In this document: positions 33,846 through 43,964 of the stretch, in pieces
Layout: each line of letters begins with the position of its first letter
Numbering within the stretch: position 1 is the stretch's first letter
Assembly (NCBI GenBank): GCA_028281285.1
Contig: JANQKF010000024.1
Span: 1-64,000 of the forward strand
Reading direction: 5' to 3'
Length of the DNA: 64,000 bases
Source of the DNA: Cyclobacteriaceae bacterium
GTDB taxonomy: Bacteria > Bacteroidota > Bacteroidia > Cytophagales > Cyclobacteriaceae
The notes under the pieces: generated by a model
What the model was told of the DNA's origin: nothing
What the model saw: only the letters and a program-made list of their open reading frames with translations
Database searches by the model: none
Made by a program: the position numbers and the translations under genes

Positions 33846-34178
33846 ATGCATTCGAATAAACTACACATCGGTGAACTTGAAGAGCTTATTCTTCTGCTCA
33901 TAATGATGCTACAAGAAGATGCCTACGGACTGGCAATCAGAAAGAACTTACATGAAAAGGCCAACAGGAAAGTAACCATTGGTGCTGTTCATGGTACTTT
34001 AAATCGATTGGAGAAGAAAGGATTCACTACATCTGAGTACAGCGGTGCAACGGAAATAAGAGGTGGAAGAAGAAAACGCGTTTTCTCTATCACAGCTGCT
34101 GGAAAGAAGGTATTAATGGCGAGTCAGGACGTGAAAGTCAATCTTTGGAAACAAATCCCTGAAATGGCATTGAAGTGA
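33846..34178 (+). CDS. PadR family transcriptional regulator
   Basis: A 110-residue winged-helix protein. GELEELILLLIMMLQEDAYG and GAVHGTLNRLEKKGFTTSE are the PadR winged helix, followed by the hallmark RGGRRKRVFSITAAGKKVL. PadR proteins are repressors that respond to small toxic compounds. Its stop overlaps the start of the following permease by four bases, a pairing known in Bacteroidota. Two palindromes upstream are likely its operators. Confidence 0.93.
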   Translation: MHSNKLHIGELEELILLLIMMLQEDAYGLAIRKNLHEKANRKVTIGAVHGTLNRLEKKGFTTSEYSGATEIRGGRRKRVFSITAAGKKVLMASQDVKVNLWKQIPEMALK

Positions 34179-36787
34179 AAGAGCAATATACTATACCAAA
34201 GCTAGCGCAGCGCATTCTGCAATGGATTTGTAAGGAGCAGTATATCGAAGAAATCCTTGGAGATCTGCACGAATATTACTTCGAATTAAGGGTCAAACCC
34301 AATTGGAAGAAAGCATTTATGTTCTGGTTCCACGTCATGAATTTCATTAAACCTTGGTCAATAAAACGCTTCGAAGGAAGCCAAAGTCTAAATCAATACG
34401 GCATGTTCAAAAACTTCATTATTTCCGCTTTACGGTCGATAAAACGGCAAAAAGCATTTTCAACAATTAACATCTTGGGTCTGGCGATCGGTATCTCTAT
34501 TTCCTTAATGCTGTTCCTGTTTATCAGACATGAATTAAGCTATGATAAATTTCATGAGAACAAGGATCGTCTTTTCAAAGTAATCTCTCATTATACTACA
34601 AATGACGGTCGTTCAGGACGAACCGGAATTGCGTTTGGTTCGGTGGCTCCGGAGATCAAAAGTAATATTCCCGGGGTGGAAAATGCGGTACGCATATTAA
34701 ATATGGGAACGGTGGATGTAATTCACCAGAAAAACAGCTTCAACGGTCAAAGAATCTATTACTCGGATAAAAGTTTTTTTGATGCATTCTCATTTAAGTC
34801 CACAGCAAATGGTCTGGTGAATAAGACTACATTCGATGATTACGGTATTGTATTGAGCCAGCAACTGGCCAGTGCAATTTTTGGGGACAAATCGCCTCTG
34901 GACCAAGAAGTAAGAATTGATGGCAAAACCTATCGGGTACTTGACGTAATTGATGTTCCTAAACAATCTCACCTAACGTTCGACCTCATCATTTCACTGG
35001 AGACCTTTGGAGATATCCACGAGTGGTCCTACCAGGGAGGCTTGGAATTTCATACGTACGGCTTGTATTCCCCTAACGCTGATCATCAATTGGTAAATCA
35101 ACAGGTGTCCGCACTCTATAATCAACAAATGAATGATCGTTTTAATGAGTTTGTTTCGGAGGTTGACAATTATGTTATGCCTTTTGAGGATATCTATCTT
35201 AAATCAGAACACGTATCCAACAACCTTGCTACAGGAAGCATCGCCACAATCTATACGCTGAGTGCAATTAATGTCCTCATCTTATTCATCGCTATTGTCA
35301 ACTACATTAATCTGACTACAGCTCAATACGAAAAACGCATTAAGGAAATTGGGGTGCGTAAGGTAATCGGAGCAAATCGAAAGATTCTGGTATTTCAATT
35401 TTTAGGAGAATCCGTAGTACTTACATTCATTTCTTTTGTAATCGCCATTATACTTACTCAATTCTTTATTCAACCTTTTGGAGAGCTGATGCAAATTCCT
35501 GCTTCATTATCATATTGGACTGATCCGAGTCAACTTACGATATTGTCAATATCGATGCTTGCTTTGGGTATTATATCGGGTCTATATCCCGCCTTGTTCA
35601 TCTCAAAATTTAGTCCTGTAAGGATTCTTAAAAGGGACTTTTTAAGTTTTAAAAAAGGAACCGGAGGTAGTCGAATCTTAGTTACTGTTCAATTTATAAT
35701 TGCGATTGCGCTATTGATCAACCTGGCTTTCCTTAATAAGCAGATCAGTTTTGTTAAGAATAAAGACCTGGGGTTCAATGATGATCAAGTGCTGGTTATT
35801 GACAACCTTGGCGATGTTCATAAGAAAGCCTATGACGCCCTTACTTCAGAAATTCTCACACACTCAAGTGTACTGGAAATCACGGGAGCCCAAGCCGCCC
35901 TGGGCAGAGGAACCAGCGGTCAAACGGTATACCTCGAGGGGCAATCTCCCAATACATCTCAGCCGATTGGAGAAATTCGTACTAAGCATAACTTCTTAAA
36001 AACACATGACATCTCACTGTTATCTGGAAGAGATTTTTCTCCATCATTAATTACGGATAACCAGGCCTTCATTATTAATGAATCCGGTGTGGCTCTCCTA
36101 TTCCCCAATGGGGATGATCCTGTTGGAAAGGTAGTTAATATTGGCAGCAGAAAAGGCCCAATAATCGGTGTCGTTGGAGATTTTCATTATACGAGTCTGA
36201 AAAGGAAAATCAACCCTCTTTTAATCAGTCTGGATGAACCTTATCGAATAACCCTATCTATGAAGATAGACCCGAGCAATATCAAAGCCACGTTGGAGCA
36301 TGTTGAAAGCTCTTTGCAGAACGTTGATTCCGAATATCAACTTTCTTATTTCTTCCTGGATGACTATTTCAACATGATGTTCCAATCGGAAGAAAGAAAT
36401 GCCGCTTTAATCAGCTATTCAAGCATTGTTGCAGGGATCATTTCTTTGGTCGGACTTATTGCGCTTATCAGTCATTCACTGGCAAAACGCACAAAGGAGG
36501 TCGCCATAAGAAAAGTACTCGGAGCACATTCTAAGCACCTGATGTGGGTACTGACCAGGGAATTTTGTTTGGTAATTCTAATCGCCAACCTAATCTCCAT
36601 TCCTCTATCGATTCTAGTCATTGACAAATGGATGGAACCTTTCGCCTACCGAATTGAACTAGGGCAAAATTGGTCATTGTTTCTGGCAGTTATATGCGCA
36701 GCATTTGTAGTCACTTTTGCTCTTATATCCGCTCAGGTAGCCCGTAAGACCAAGGCTAACCCGGCTGAAATACTTGCAAATGAATAA
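34175..36787 (+). CDS. FtsX/MacB-type ABC transporter permease with N-terminal prefix domain
   Basis: An 870-residue membrane protein. The first 70 residues (ILQWICKEQYIEEILGDLHEY) are the short permease-prefix domain common in Bacteroidota PadR-linked transporters. Two MacB-type periplasmic core domains and two FtsX domains follow, with the start of each half marked by a long membrane segment; TKEVAIRKVLGAHSKHLMWV and a matching IKEIGVRKVIGANRKIL are typical FtsX loops. No ATPase gene is adjacent, so a partner must be encoded elsewhere. The start GTG at 34175 overlaps the padR stop. Confidence 0.9.
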   Translation: MKEQYTIPKLAQRILQWICKEQYIEEILGDLHEYYFELRVKPNWKKAFMFWFHVMNFIKPWSIKRFEGSQSLNQYGMFKNFIISALRSIKRQKAFSTINILGLAIGISISLMLFLFIRHELSYDKFHENKDRLFKVISHYTTNDGRSGRTGIAFGSVAPEIKSNIPGVENAVRILNMGTVDVIHQKNSFNGQRIYYSDKSFFDAFSFKSTANGLVNKTTFDDYGIVLSQQLASAIFGDKSPLDQEVRIDGKTYRVLDVIDVPKQSHLTFDLIISLETFGDIHEWSYQGGLEFHTYGLYSPNADHQLVNQQVSALYNQQMNDRFNEFVSEVDNYVMPFEDIYLKSEHVSNNLATGSIATIYTLSAINVLILFIAIVNYINLTTAQYEKRIKEIGVRKVIGANRKILVFQFLGESVVLTFISFVIAIILTQFFIQPFGELMQIPASLSYWTDPSQLTILSISMLALGIISGLYPALFISKFSPVRILKRDFLSFKKGTGGSRILVTVQFIIAIALLINLAFLNKQISFVKNKDLGFNDDQVLVIDNLGDVHKKAYDALTSEILTHSSVLEITGAQAALGRGTSGQTVYLEGQSPNTSQPIGEIRTKHNFLKTHDISLLSGRDFSPSLITDNQAFIINESGVALLFPNGDDPVGKVVNIGSRKGPIIGVVGDFHYTSLKRKINPLLISLDEPYRITLSMKIDPSNIKATLEHVESSLQNVDSEYQLSYFFLDDYFNMMFQSEERNAALISYSSIVAGIISLVGLIALISHSLAKRTKEVAIRKVLGAHSKHLMWVLTREFCLVILIANLISIPLSILVIDKWMEPFAYRIELGQNWSLFLAVICAAFVVTFALISAQVARKTKANPAEILANE

Positions 36788-36861
36788 CTACAAGTCCCAC
36801 TGACATATTCAAGCTGTTCTGATTGATCGAAAAAAGGTAAATTAATATCAAATTCGATCTT

Positions 36862-38121
36862 ATGAACAAGCGTGACTTTTTGAAGCAGGTTTCCTTATTG
36901 GGTCTAACTGCATCCCCATTTATAGCAAACTTAGAGCGGTTAGTCTCCTCTGTGGAACACCTCTCTCCTACTCAGCTTGCAGGAGATGAAGATTTTTGGG
37001 AAAAGATCAGAGCTACTTATAAGCTCAAGCCCGATTATATCAACCTTGAAAATGGTTACTATTGCTTTCTACCCCAAGACACTCTTGAGCATTTCATTGA
37101 ACATGTTCGAGAAGTAAATTATCAGGGATCGTATTACATGCGCACCGTTCAATGGGACAACAAGAAAAAAATAGCCGCAAAGCTAGCTGAAATGGCTGAT
37201 TGTGGATCAGATGAACTCATCATTACCAGGAATACCACTGAATCATTAGATACAGTCATTGGTGGAGTTCATTGGGAAAAAGGTGACCATGCCGTTATGG
37301 CGAACACAGACTATGGAGCCATGCGAAACATGTTCAAGTTAGTTCAAAGCAGATATGGAATTGACATTACTTCTATTGATGTCCCACTACACCCAAAGAA
37401 TGACGAGGAAATTGTAGCGGCATATGAATCAGCAATAACTGATAAGACCCGATTGCTTATGGTCTGTCATATCATTAACGTCACCGGCCACATTCTCCCG
37501 ATAAGGAAGATTTGTGATATGGCACATGCCAAGGGAGTGGATGTAATGGTAGATGGAGCACATGCATTCGGCCAGTTCAACTTCTCCATTAATGAATTGG
37601 ATTGTGACTATTACGGCACAAGTCTCCATAAGTGGCTAAGCGTTCCTCTTGGTGCGGGATTCCTTTACGTCAAAAAGAAAAACATTCCGAAAGTTTGGCC
37701 TATGTTCGCTGAAGGTCCAAGAGACCCTTATGATATTTCTGTATTGAATCATACAGGAACACACCCTTGTCATACTGATCTCGGCATCGCCAATGCCATT
37801 GACTATCATAATATGATTGGCAGCGACCGAAAAGAAGCGCGGCTTCGGTTCATACAAAATTATTGGACTGACAAGGTGCGTGACTGGGATCATATCGTAC
37901 TAAATACCCCAAAAGAGAGACACCGGTCTTGCGGAATTGCTAATGTGGGCATCAAAGGAATGAAACCGGCAGAAATGGCAAAAACGCTTATGGATAAATA
38001 CAAAATATTCACTGTAGCCATAGATGGTCATGGAGTTCATGGGTGTAGAATCTCACCAAACGTTTATACCACCACTAAGGAATTGGATGTGTTTATTGAT
38101 GCCCTTAAAGATATGGCCTGA
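36862..38121 (+). CDS. Class V aminotransferase (isopenicillin-N epimerase-like), exported
   Basis: A 419-residue PLP enzyme. The N-terminus MNKRDFLKQVSLLGLTA resembles a twin-arginine-less or Tat-like signal, so export is likely but not certain. In the core, ITRNTTESLDTVIGGVHW, DVMVDGAHAFGQF and the PLP lysine in YGTSLHKWLSVPLGAGFLY are clear. The family includes isopenicillin-N epimerases and cysteine desulfurases; the reaction here is unknown. No secondary metabolism genes are nearby. A 21-bp palindrome lies 10 bp after the stop. Confidence 0.85.
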   Translation: MNKRDFLKQVSLLGLTASPFIANLERLVSSVEHLSPTQLAGDEDFWEKIRATYKLKPDYINLENGYYCFLPQDTLEHFIEHVREVNYQGSYYMRTVQWDNKKKIAAKLAEMADCGSDELIITRNTTESLDTVIGGVHWEKGDHAVMANTDYGAMRNMFKLVQSRYGIDITSIDVPLHPKNDEEIVAAYESAITDKTRLLMVCHIINVTGHILPIRKICDMAHAKGVDVMVDGAHAFGQFNFSINELDCDYYGTSLHKWLSVPLGAGFLYVKKKNIPKVWPMFAEGPRDPYDISVLNHTGTHPCHTDLGIANAIDYHNMIGSDRKEARLRFIQNYWTDKVRDWDHIVLNTPKERHRSCGIANVGIKGMKPAEMAKTLMDKYKIFTVAIDGHGVHGCRISPNVYTTTKELDVFIDALKDMA

Positions 38122-38131
38122 GTTTTTTCGC

Positions 38132-38152
38132 TCTCAATTCTAAGAATTGAGA
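38132..38152. promoter_or_regulatory. 21-bp perfect palindrome upstream of AraC gene
   Basis: TCTCAATTCT-A-AGAATTGAGA, with 10-bp perfect arms and a single central base, lies between the aminotransferase stop and the AraC start. With almost no loop it is more likely a protein-binding site than a terminator. Confidence 0.45.
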
Positions 38153-38207
38153 AGTACTGAGCATTTTGAACCGGGGACTTTCTCTGGATTGGCAGTTCAT
38201 TTAATTG

Positions 38208-39296
38208 ATGAGTATAAATGACACCATTCAACTCGTTTTGCTTATTGCTTTGGGCCAGGGAGTTTTTCTCACCATAGTATTGATCGCACAGAAAAAAGGA
38301 AACCTTAGGGCCAACAGACTTCTCGCTATTGCCGTTTTTCTCATGACTTACTTCACTTTCGTTTTTCTTTTGAATGAAAGTGGATATAGAAGATACATAC
38401 CTATTCTGATTCTCAACGGGTTTAGCATTACTCCACTGATTCCGGTGACATTCTATTTTTACTTTAAGCAATCATTGAATGATCAACTGGCAAAGAGATG
38501 GGGGTTGCACCTTATCCCCTTTCTGCTTCAATTTGTCTACTGGTTCCCAAACAATACAAATGGCTTATTATTTCACCTGTCAGGTTCTGATCTCGCACAA
38601 TACTATTCCCTGACCATAGTTAGAGTGGTAGGCGGTATACATATTCTGCTGTTTATGGTTTATTTCCATGTTCTTTTCTATAGAATGACCATTCCACCCG
38701 AGGCAAGATGGCTGACCAAAATCAGAGTGCTGTATGGAATACTTACCTTTTTCTTTACCATGGGCCTCCTATCCATTTGGCTTAGCGATACTGAAGTGAT
38801 TCGTTATGCCTTTTTCTTCTTTCTTTCATTTTTCATCTATCTAATTGGCTATCAGGGTTATATCCAAGATGAAAAAATATTCCCGCAGCCCAAAGTCACA
38901 AGATCAAAGTACCTCAATTCAAGCATCTCACTTGAAGAATCGAAGAGAATCTACCGGACTCTTATTCGTCATATGGAAAACCAGAAACCTTTCCTTGACC
39001 CCAATATCAAACTCTCGGAAATTGCTCATCAAATCGGCACCAAGCCTCATCATTTATCAAGAGCGGTCAATGAAAATTATGAAGGTAATTTCATGGATTT
39101 TGTAAACAAGTATCGGATTGATGAAGCCAAGTCCATTCTGATTCATAAAGACACCCAGACCCTAAAAATGCTTGCTGTAGCAATGGAGTCTGGTTTTGGA
39201 AACAAGGTTTCTTTTTACAAGAGTTTTAGAAAATTCACTGGAGTACTCCCCTCTGAATTCAAGTCGCAACATCAGCAAATCGTGCCAAGCGCTTAA
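38208..39296 (+). CDS. AraC family regulator with N-terminal 7TM region
   Basis: A 362-residue protein. The first 225 or so residues hold six to seven hydrophobic segments (QLVLLIALGQGVFLTIVLIA onward). The C-terminal half has an AraC helix-turn-helix pair: LSEIAHQIGTKPHHLSRAVNE and LAVAMESGFGNKVSFYKSFRKFTG are the two helices. This membrane-bound AraC type is common in Bacteroidota and probably senses a signal in the membrane or periplasm. The ATG at 38208 is preferred over a TTG three bases earlier. Downstream is the NHL lipoprotein. Confidence 0.9.
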   Translation: MSINDTIQLVLLIALGQGVFLTIVLIAQKKGNLRANRLLAIAVFLMTYFTFVFLLNESGYRRYIPILILNGFSITPLIPVTFYFYFKQSLNDQLAKRWGLHLIPFLLQFVYWFPNNTNGLLFHLSGSDLAQYYSLTIVRVVGGIHILLFMVYFHVLFYRMTIPPEARWLTKIRVLYGILTFFFTMGLLSIWLSDTEVIRYAFFFFLSFFIYLIGYQGYIQDEKIFPQPKVTRSKYLNSSISLEESKRIYRTLIRHMENQKPFLDPNIKLSEIAHQIGTKPHHLSRAVNENYEGNFMDFVNKYRIDEAKSILIHKDTQTLKMLAVAMESGFGNKVSFYKSFRKFTGVLPSEFKSQHQQIVPSA

Positions 39297-39356
39297 AAAA
39301 GGGTTAACCATTATCGGAGTTAACTCGAATCACATCTCATTACATCAACAAATCAA

Positions 39357-39376
39357 TCAATAATCGTGATTATTGA
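39357..39376. promoter_or_regulatory. Palindrome upstream of NHL lipoprotein gene
   Basis: TCAATAATC-GT-GATTATTGA, a perfect 9-bp inverted repeat with a 2-bp centre, ends 22 bp before the lipoprotein ATG. It is a candidate operator, possibly for the AraC regulator encoded just upstream. Confidence 0.45.
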
Positions 39377-39398
39377 GCATACCTATAAATCAAGAAAC

Positions 39399-40307
39399 AT
39401 GCTTAGACTATTGTTCAAAACAACGCGATTCTCAATCTCAATTCTATTCCCGGTATCCATTCTCATTCTATCCGGCTGTGGTGATAGTGGGTCAGATGAC
39501 CAACCACCTGCAGGTGAAGGGCCTTTGGTGGAATCGGTAACCATTACTGGCGACTTTTCGGGAGACGATGGACTTTCGGTAGACAATCAAGGAAATGTAT
39601 ATGTTTCAAACCTAGCCTCGGGTAGTGGCACCACTATTTACAAGGTCACGCCTCAAGGTGCCAGTACCGTTTTAAGTTCAGAACTAAGGGCTCCAATGGG
39701 ACACACCTTTGATGCTTCAGGTAATTTGTTGGTTTCCAATGATAATTCAACTGCAATCTCTCAAATAAGTCCTTCAGGCCAATTAATAGAATTCATCAAT
39801 GACCCTAGATTTCAGGGTGGTAGCCTGGCCTTTGGCCCGGACGGCAACTTGTATCACTCGGTTTATGCCACCGACAAAATTTATAAAATATCACCTGAAA
39901 AGGAGATCACGGAAATCGCCAGTGGTGGTACAATGGATGTGCCTTTTGGAATTACGGTTGATGATTCCAATAATGTATATGTAGCCAATTTCTCAGACGG
40001 AAGGATAACCAAAATTACCCCGGAGGGAAATACCAGCCTACTCGTGGATGTACCATCAAGAATAGGCTATGTTGTGTTTGCCAACGACAAACTTTATGCA
40101 ACAGGCTTCAGCTCAAATGTAATCTATGAAATCACCTTAAACGGCACTTTAAGCACATTTGCAGGTGATGGTCGAGCCGGAACCGTTGATGCTGCAGCCT
40201 CTGCTGCCTCATTTATTGCACCTAACGGAATCGGAGTGGATGCCAATGGAACGACACTGTATATTTCTCAGAAGAATTTTGCCTTAAGGAAAATTGCTCT
40301 TCAATAG
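39399..40307 (+). CDS. NHL/SMP-30-like beta-propeller lipoprotein
   Basis: A 302-residue protein. The ATG at 39399 yields a lipoprotein signal (LFPVSILILSGCGDSGSD). A longer GTG frame from 39366 would overlap the palindrome at 39357-39376. Repeats of the form GLSVDNQGNVYVSN, GPDGNLYHS, VDDSNNVYVANF and GVDANGTTLYIS mark five or so beta-propeller blades. Such proteins bind or hydrolyse small molecules at the cell surface; function unknown. The stop is 3 bp from the convergent metF stop. Confidence 0.85.
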   Translation: MLRLLFKTTRFSISILFPVSILILSGCGDSGSDDQPPAGEGPLVESVTITGDFSGDDGLSVDNQGNVYVSNLASGSGTTIYKVTPQGASTVLSSELRAPMGHTFDASGNLLVSNDNSTAISQISPSGQLIEFINDPRFQGGSLAFGPDGNLYHSVYATDKIYKISPEKEITEIASGGTMDVPFGITVDDSNNVYVANFSDGRITKITPEGNTSLLVDVPSRIGYVVFANDKLYATGFSSNVIYEITLNGTLSTFAGDGRAGTVDAAASAASFIAPNGIGVDANGTTLYISQKNFALRKIALQ

Positions 40308-40310
40308 ACA

Positions 40311-41264
40311 TTAAAACAATGCCTCAGCTATCTTTCTGGTGACCTGAGATTTACTCATAGTATAGTAGTGTAGACATGGTACCCCGGCTTTCTTCAATTC
40401 CTTAGATTGTTGAATTGCCCATTCAATACCTACTTCCTTGGCCGAGGCATTATCATTGCATTTTTCGAGTTCATCCACCAAATCATCAGGTAAGTCAACA
40501 TGAAATATGCTTGGTAATACGTTCATTTGCTTTAAACCAGTAATAGGCTTCAAGCCAGGAATTATGGGCACATCGATTCCGATTTCACGGCATTTGTCCA
40601 CAAAGTCAAAGTACTTCTGGTTATCAAAGAACATTTGTGTAACAACATAGTCGGCCCCCATATCGACTTTCATCTTCAGGTACTTGAGATCGGATTTCAA
40701 ACTGGGTGCTTCAAAGTGCTTCTCAGGATAGCCCGCAACACCAATGCAAAAGTCGGTTGGATTCCTCTTTACTTCCTCATGTAAATAATCTCCATTATTC
40801 AAATCCGTCACTTGCTCTAACAACTCGCTCGCATAGGAGTGACCGTTAGGATCTGGTTCGAATCGGGCTTCAGATTTTATCGCATCTCCTCTTAACACCA
40901 AAACATTGTCAATGCCCAGGAAGTCAAGGTCAATCAGAGCATTTTCAGTTTCATCCTTGGAGAATCCACCACAGATGATGTGAGGAACTGCATCAACACC
41001 ATACTTATTGATAATTGCAGCACAGATTCCAACAGTTCCCGGACGCTTCCGTGTCGAAACTTTCTCAAGCAAACCATTCTCACGTTTTTTGTAGATATAC
41101 TCTTCCCTATGATAGGTCACATCAATGAATGGAGGTTTGAACTCCATTAAGGGATCAATGGCGTCAAAAATGTTCTCAACGTTTTCCCCTTTTACCGGAG
41201 GTAGTATTTCAAAGCTAAAGAGGGTTTCTCCTTTTGACTCTTTTATATGATCAATGATCTTCAT
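40311..41264 (-). CDS. metF: Methylenetetrahydrofolate reductase
   Basis: A 317-residue flavoprotein barrel that makes 5-methyltetrahydrofolate for methionine synthase. Recognised by FSFEILPPVKGE, LVLRGDA, GVAGYPEKHFEAPS, DYVVTQMFFDNQKYFDFV and the PGLKPIT strand. It follows the second metH gene by 15 bp and is the last gene of the methionine operon, under the SAM riboswitch upstream of metH. Confidence 0.96.
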   Translation of the reverse strand: MKIIDHIKESKGETLFSFEILPPVKGENVENIFDAIDPLMEFKPPFIDVTYHREEYIYKKRENGLLEKVSTRKRPGTVGICAAIINKYGVDAVPHIICGGFSKDETENALIDLDFLGIDNVLVLRGDAIKSEARFEPDPNGHSYASELLEQVTDLNNGDYLHEEVKRNPTDFCIGVAGYPEKHFEAPSLKSDLKYLKMKVDMGADYVVTQMFFDNQKYFDFVDKCREIGIDVPIIPGLKPITGLKQMNVLPSIFHVDLPDDLVDELEKCNDNASAKEVGIEWAIQQSKELKKAGVPCLHYYTMSKSQVTRKIAEALF

Positions 41265-41279
41265 TATTGAATTCTTTCG

Positions 41280-43964
41280 TTATATGTCATAGGCCAGATT
41301 AGGGGCCAACCATTTTTCTGCTTCGTCTGTGGTTATTTCCTTTCTTGTTGCATAGTTTTCAACCTGGTCTTTCTCAATTTTTCCCAATCCAAAGTACTTT
41401 GCTTCTTCGTGCATGAAATAGAATCCACTTACGGAGGCAGCAGGATACATAGCAAAGGATTCCGTAAGACTCATTCCAGTATTCTTCTCCACTTCCAAAA
41501 GTTCAAATAGCGTCCCTTTCTCCGTATGATCCGGGCATGCCGGGTAGCCAGGAGCTGGCCGAATACCCTGATATTTCTCCTTAATAAGAGCTTCATTATC
41601 AAAATTTTCAGAAGAAGCATATCCCCAAAACTCCTTTCGCACCTTTTGATGCATCAGCTCGGCAAATGCCTCAGCCAATCGATCAGCTACTGCCTTGATC
41701 ATGATGGAATTATAGTCGTCATGATCAGTTTCGTATTTCTTAACCAAAGGTTCAATTCCTACTCCTGCCGTGACTGCAAATGCTCCCAGGTAATCACTCT
41801 TACCAGAGGATTTTGGTGCTACAAAATCTGCCAAGGATAAATTAGGGAGGTCATTTCCCTTTTTCCCTTGCTGGCGCAAAAAATGGAATCTGGTGAGCAC
41901 TTCGGAACGAGACTCGTCAGTGTATACTTCAATATCGTCATCTATGGTATTAGCCGGATACAGGCCTATGACAGCATTTGCATAAAGCAAATCATCAGCT
42001 ATGATATCATTAAGTACATTTTGTGCATCGTCAAAAAGTTTCTTCGCTTCTTCACCGATGACTTTATCACCAAAAATCTTCGGGTATTTACCCTTTAGCA
42101 TCCAGGTTGAAAAGAATGGTGTCCAATCGATGTATTGTCGTATTTCCTCAATTGAATAATCCTTGAATACCTTGTTGCCAATGAAAGATGGCTTTACCAT
42201 GGTTTTATCGGACCATTCAATAGCTGTTTTATTCAATTTCGCATTTTCATAAGGGATATAGCTTTTGATCTGCTTTCGATTCGCATGATCTTCCCTCAGC
42301 CTGGCGTATTCCTCTTTGGTCCTTGAGAAAATTCCCTGATAAGTCTCCTTACCTATTAACTCACCTGCTACAGGCACACTCTTGGAGGCATCAAGCACAT
42401 GAACGATAGAGCCGGAATAAACAGGATCAATTTTAACTGCGGTATGAATTCGAGAAGTGGTTGCTCCACCAATAAGGAGTGGAATGTCCATTTTTCTGCG
42501 TTCCATCTCCTTTGCCACAGTGACCATTTCATCCAGAGAAGGAGTAATCAAACCACTAAGACCAATAGCATCCACATTTTCCTCCATGGCCTTGTCAAGA
42601 ATTTTATCAGCTGGAACCATCACGCCCATATCGACTATGTCGTAATTGTTACAGGCTAGAACAACCCCTACTATGTTCTTACCAATGTCATGAACATCGC
42701 CTTTCACGGTGGCCAACAGTATTTTCGCTGCGGTCGAAGTATCAGCATTAGCTGCCTTTTCCGCTTCCAGGAACGGTAATAAATAAGCAACTGCCTTTTT
42801 CATTACACGTGCACTCTTTACCACCTGCGGTAGAAACATCTTTCCACTTCCAAAGAGGTCACCCACCACATTCATTCCATCCATCAGAGGACCTTCAATT
42901 ACATGCAGTGGCCTTTCATGCAACTGTCTGGCCTCTTCAGTATCTTCATCGATGTAGTCAACAATTCCTTTAACTAAGGCATGCTCAAGACGCTTTTCTA
43001 CTGATTCTTTCCTCCAGGAGTCGTCCTTGACCAGCTTCTTACCTTCTCCTCTCACTGTCTCGGCAAATTCAAGAAGTCTTTCAGTAGCATCCTGCCTTCG
43101 GTTCAACAGAACATCCTCTACCTTTTCCAGCAAATCTTTGGGAATATCATCATAAACCTCAAGCATGGTTGGATTGACGATTCCCATATCCATTCCATTA
43201 TTTATGGCATGATAAAGAAAAGCGGAATGCATGGCTTCGCGCACCGGATTATTACCTCTAAAGGAGAAAGAGACATTTGAAACTCCACCACTCACATGTG
43301 CCCCGGGTAAGTTTTCCCGAATCCATTTGGTGGCTCTGAAAAAGTCCAATGCGTTATTATTATGCTCTTCAATCCCTGTGGCCACCGGAAAAATATTCGG
43401 ATCGAAAATTATGTCCTCTTTGGGGAAGCGAACTTTTTCGGTCAATATTCTGTAGGAACGTTCACAAATCTCAATTCTGCGTTCGTAGCTATCTGCCTGA
43501 CCGATTTCGTCAAAAGCCATAACAATTATGGCCGCACCATATCGCTTTACTTTTTTGGCCTGTTCAATGAATTTTTCGTTACCTTCTTTCAGTGATATGG
43601 AGTTTACTACACCCTTACCTTGGATACACTGTAGTCCGGCTTCAATGATTTCCCATTTTGATGAATCGATCATTATTGGAATCCTGGCAATATCGGGTTC
43701 GGCTGCGATAAGGTTCAAAAACTTAACCATCGCTTCTTTGCCATCAAGCATTCCCTCGTCCATGTTGACGTCCAGGATTTGTGCTCCCCCTTCTACCTGA
43801 TCTCTGGCTACGGATAAGGCCTCATCATATTTCTCCTCCTTGATCAACCTGGCAAAACGCTTAGAACCAGTTACATTGGTTCTTTCCCCTATGTTGATGA
43901 AGTTCGAGTCAGGGGTTACTATGAGCGGCTCAAGGCCTGAAAGTCTTAAAGTTACCTCTGACAT
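41280..43964 (-). CDS. metH: Methionine synthase, C-terminal component (folate, cobalamin, activation domains)
   Basis: An 894-residue protein holding three of the four MetH modules. The pterin-binding barrel shows [17 protein letters not shown] and [14 protein letters not shown]. The cap and B12 domain have the base-off histidine in [11 protein letters not shown] and [13 protein letters not shown]. The activation domain contains [15 protein letters not shown]. The homocysteine-binding module is supplied by the separate gene immediately upstream (TAA directly followed by ATG). Together they equal a standard MetH of about 1,230 residues, so the split looks functional and not a frameshift. Confidence 0.95.
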   Translation of the reverse strand: MSEVTLRLSGLEPLIVTPDSNFINIGERTNVTGSKRFARLIKEEKYDEALSVARDQVEGGAQILDVNMDEGMLDGKEAMVKFLNLIAAEPDIARIPIMIDSSKWEIIEAGLQCIQGKGVVNSISLKEGNEKFIEQAKKVKRYGAAIIVMAFDEIGQADSYERRIEICERSYRILTEKVRFPKEDIIFDPNIFPVATGIEEHNNNALDFFRATKWIRENLPGAHVSGGVSNVSFSFRGNNPVREAMHSAFLYHAINNGMDMGIVNPTMLEVYDDIPKDLLEKVEDVLLNRRQDATERLLEFAETVRGEGKKLVKDDSWRKESVEKRLEHALVKGIVDYIDEDTEEARQLHERPLHVIEGPLMDGMNVVGDLFGSGKMFLPQVVKSARVMKKAVAYLLPFLEAEKAANADTSTAAKILLATVKGDVHDIGKNIVGVVLACNNYDIVDMGVMVPADKILDKAMEENVDAIGLSGLITPSLDEMVTVAKEMERRKMDIPLLIGGATTSRIHTAVKIDPVYSGSIVHVLDASKSVPVAGELIGKETYQGIFSRTKEEYARLREDHANRKQIKSYIPYENAKLNKTAIEWSDKTMVKPSFIGNKVFKDYSIEEIRQYIDWTPFFSTWMLKGKYPKIFGDKVIGEEAKKLFDDAQNVLNDIIADDLLYANAVIGLYPANTIDDDIEVYTDESRSEVLTRFHFLRQQGKKGNDLPNLSLADFVAPKSSGKSDYLGAFAVTAGVGIEPLVKKYETDHDDYNSIMIKAVADRLAEAFAELMHQKVRKEFWGYASSENFDNEALIKEKYQGIRPAPGYPACPDHTEKGTLFELLEVEKNTGMSLTESFAMYPAASVSGFYFMHEEAKYFGLGKIEKDQVENYATRKEITTDEAEKWLAPNLAYDI

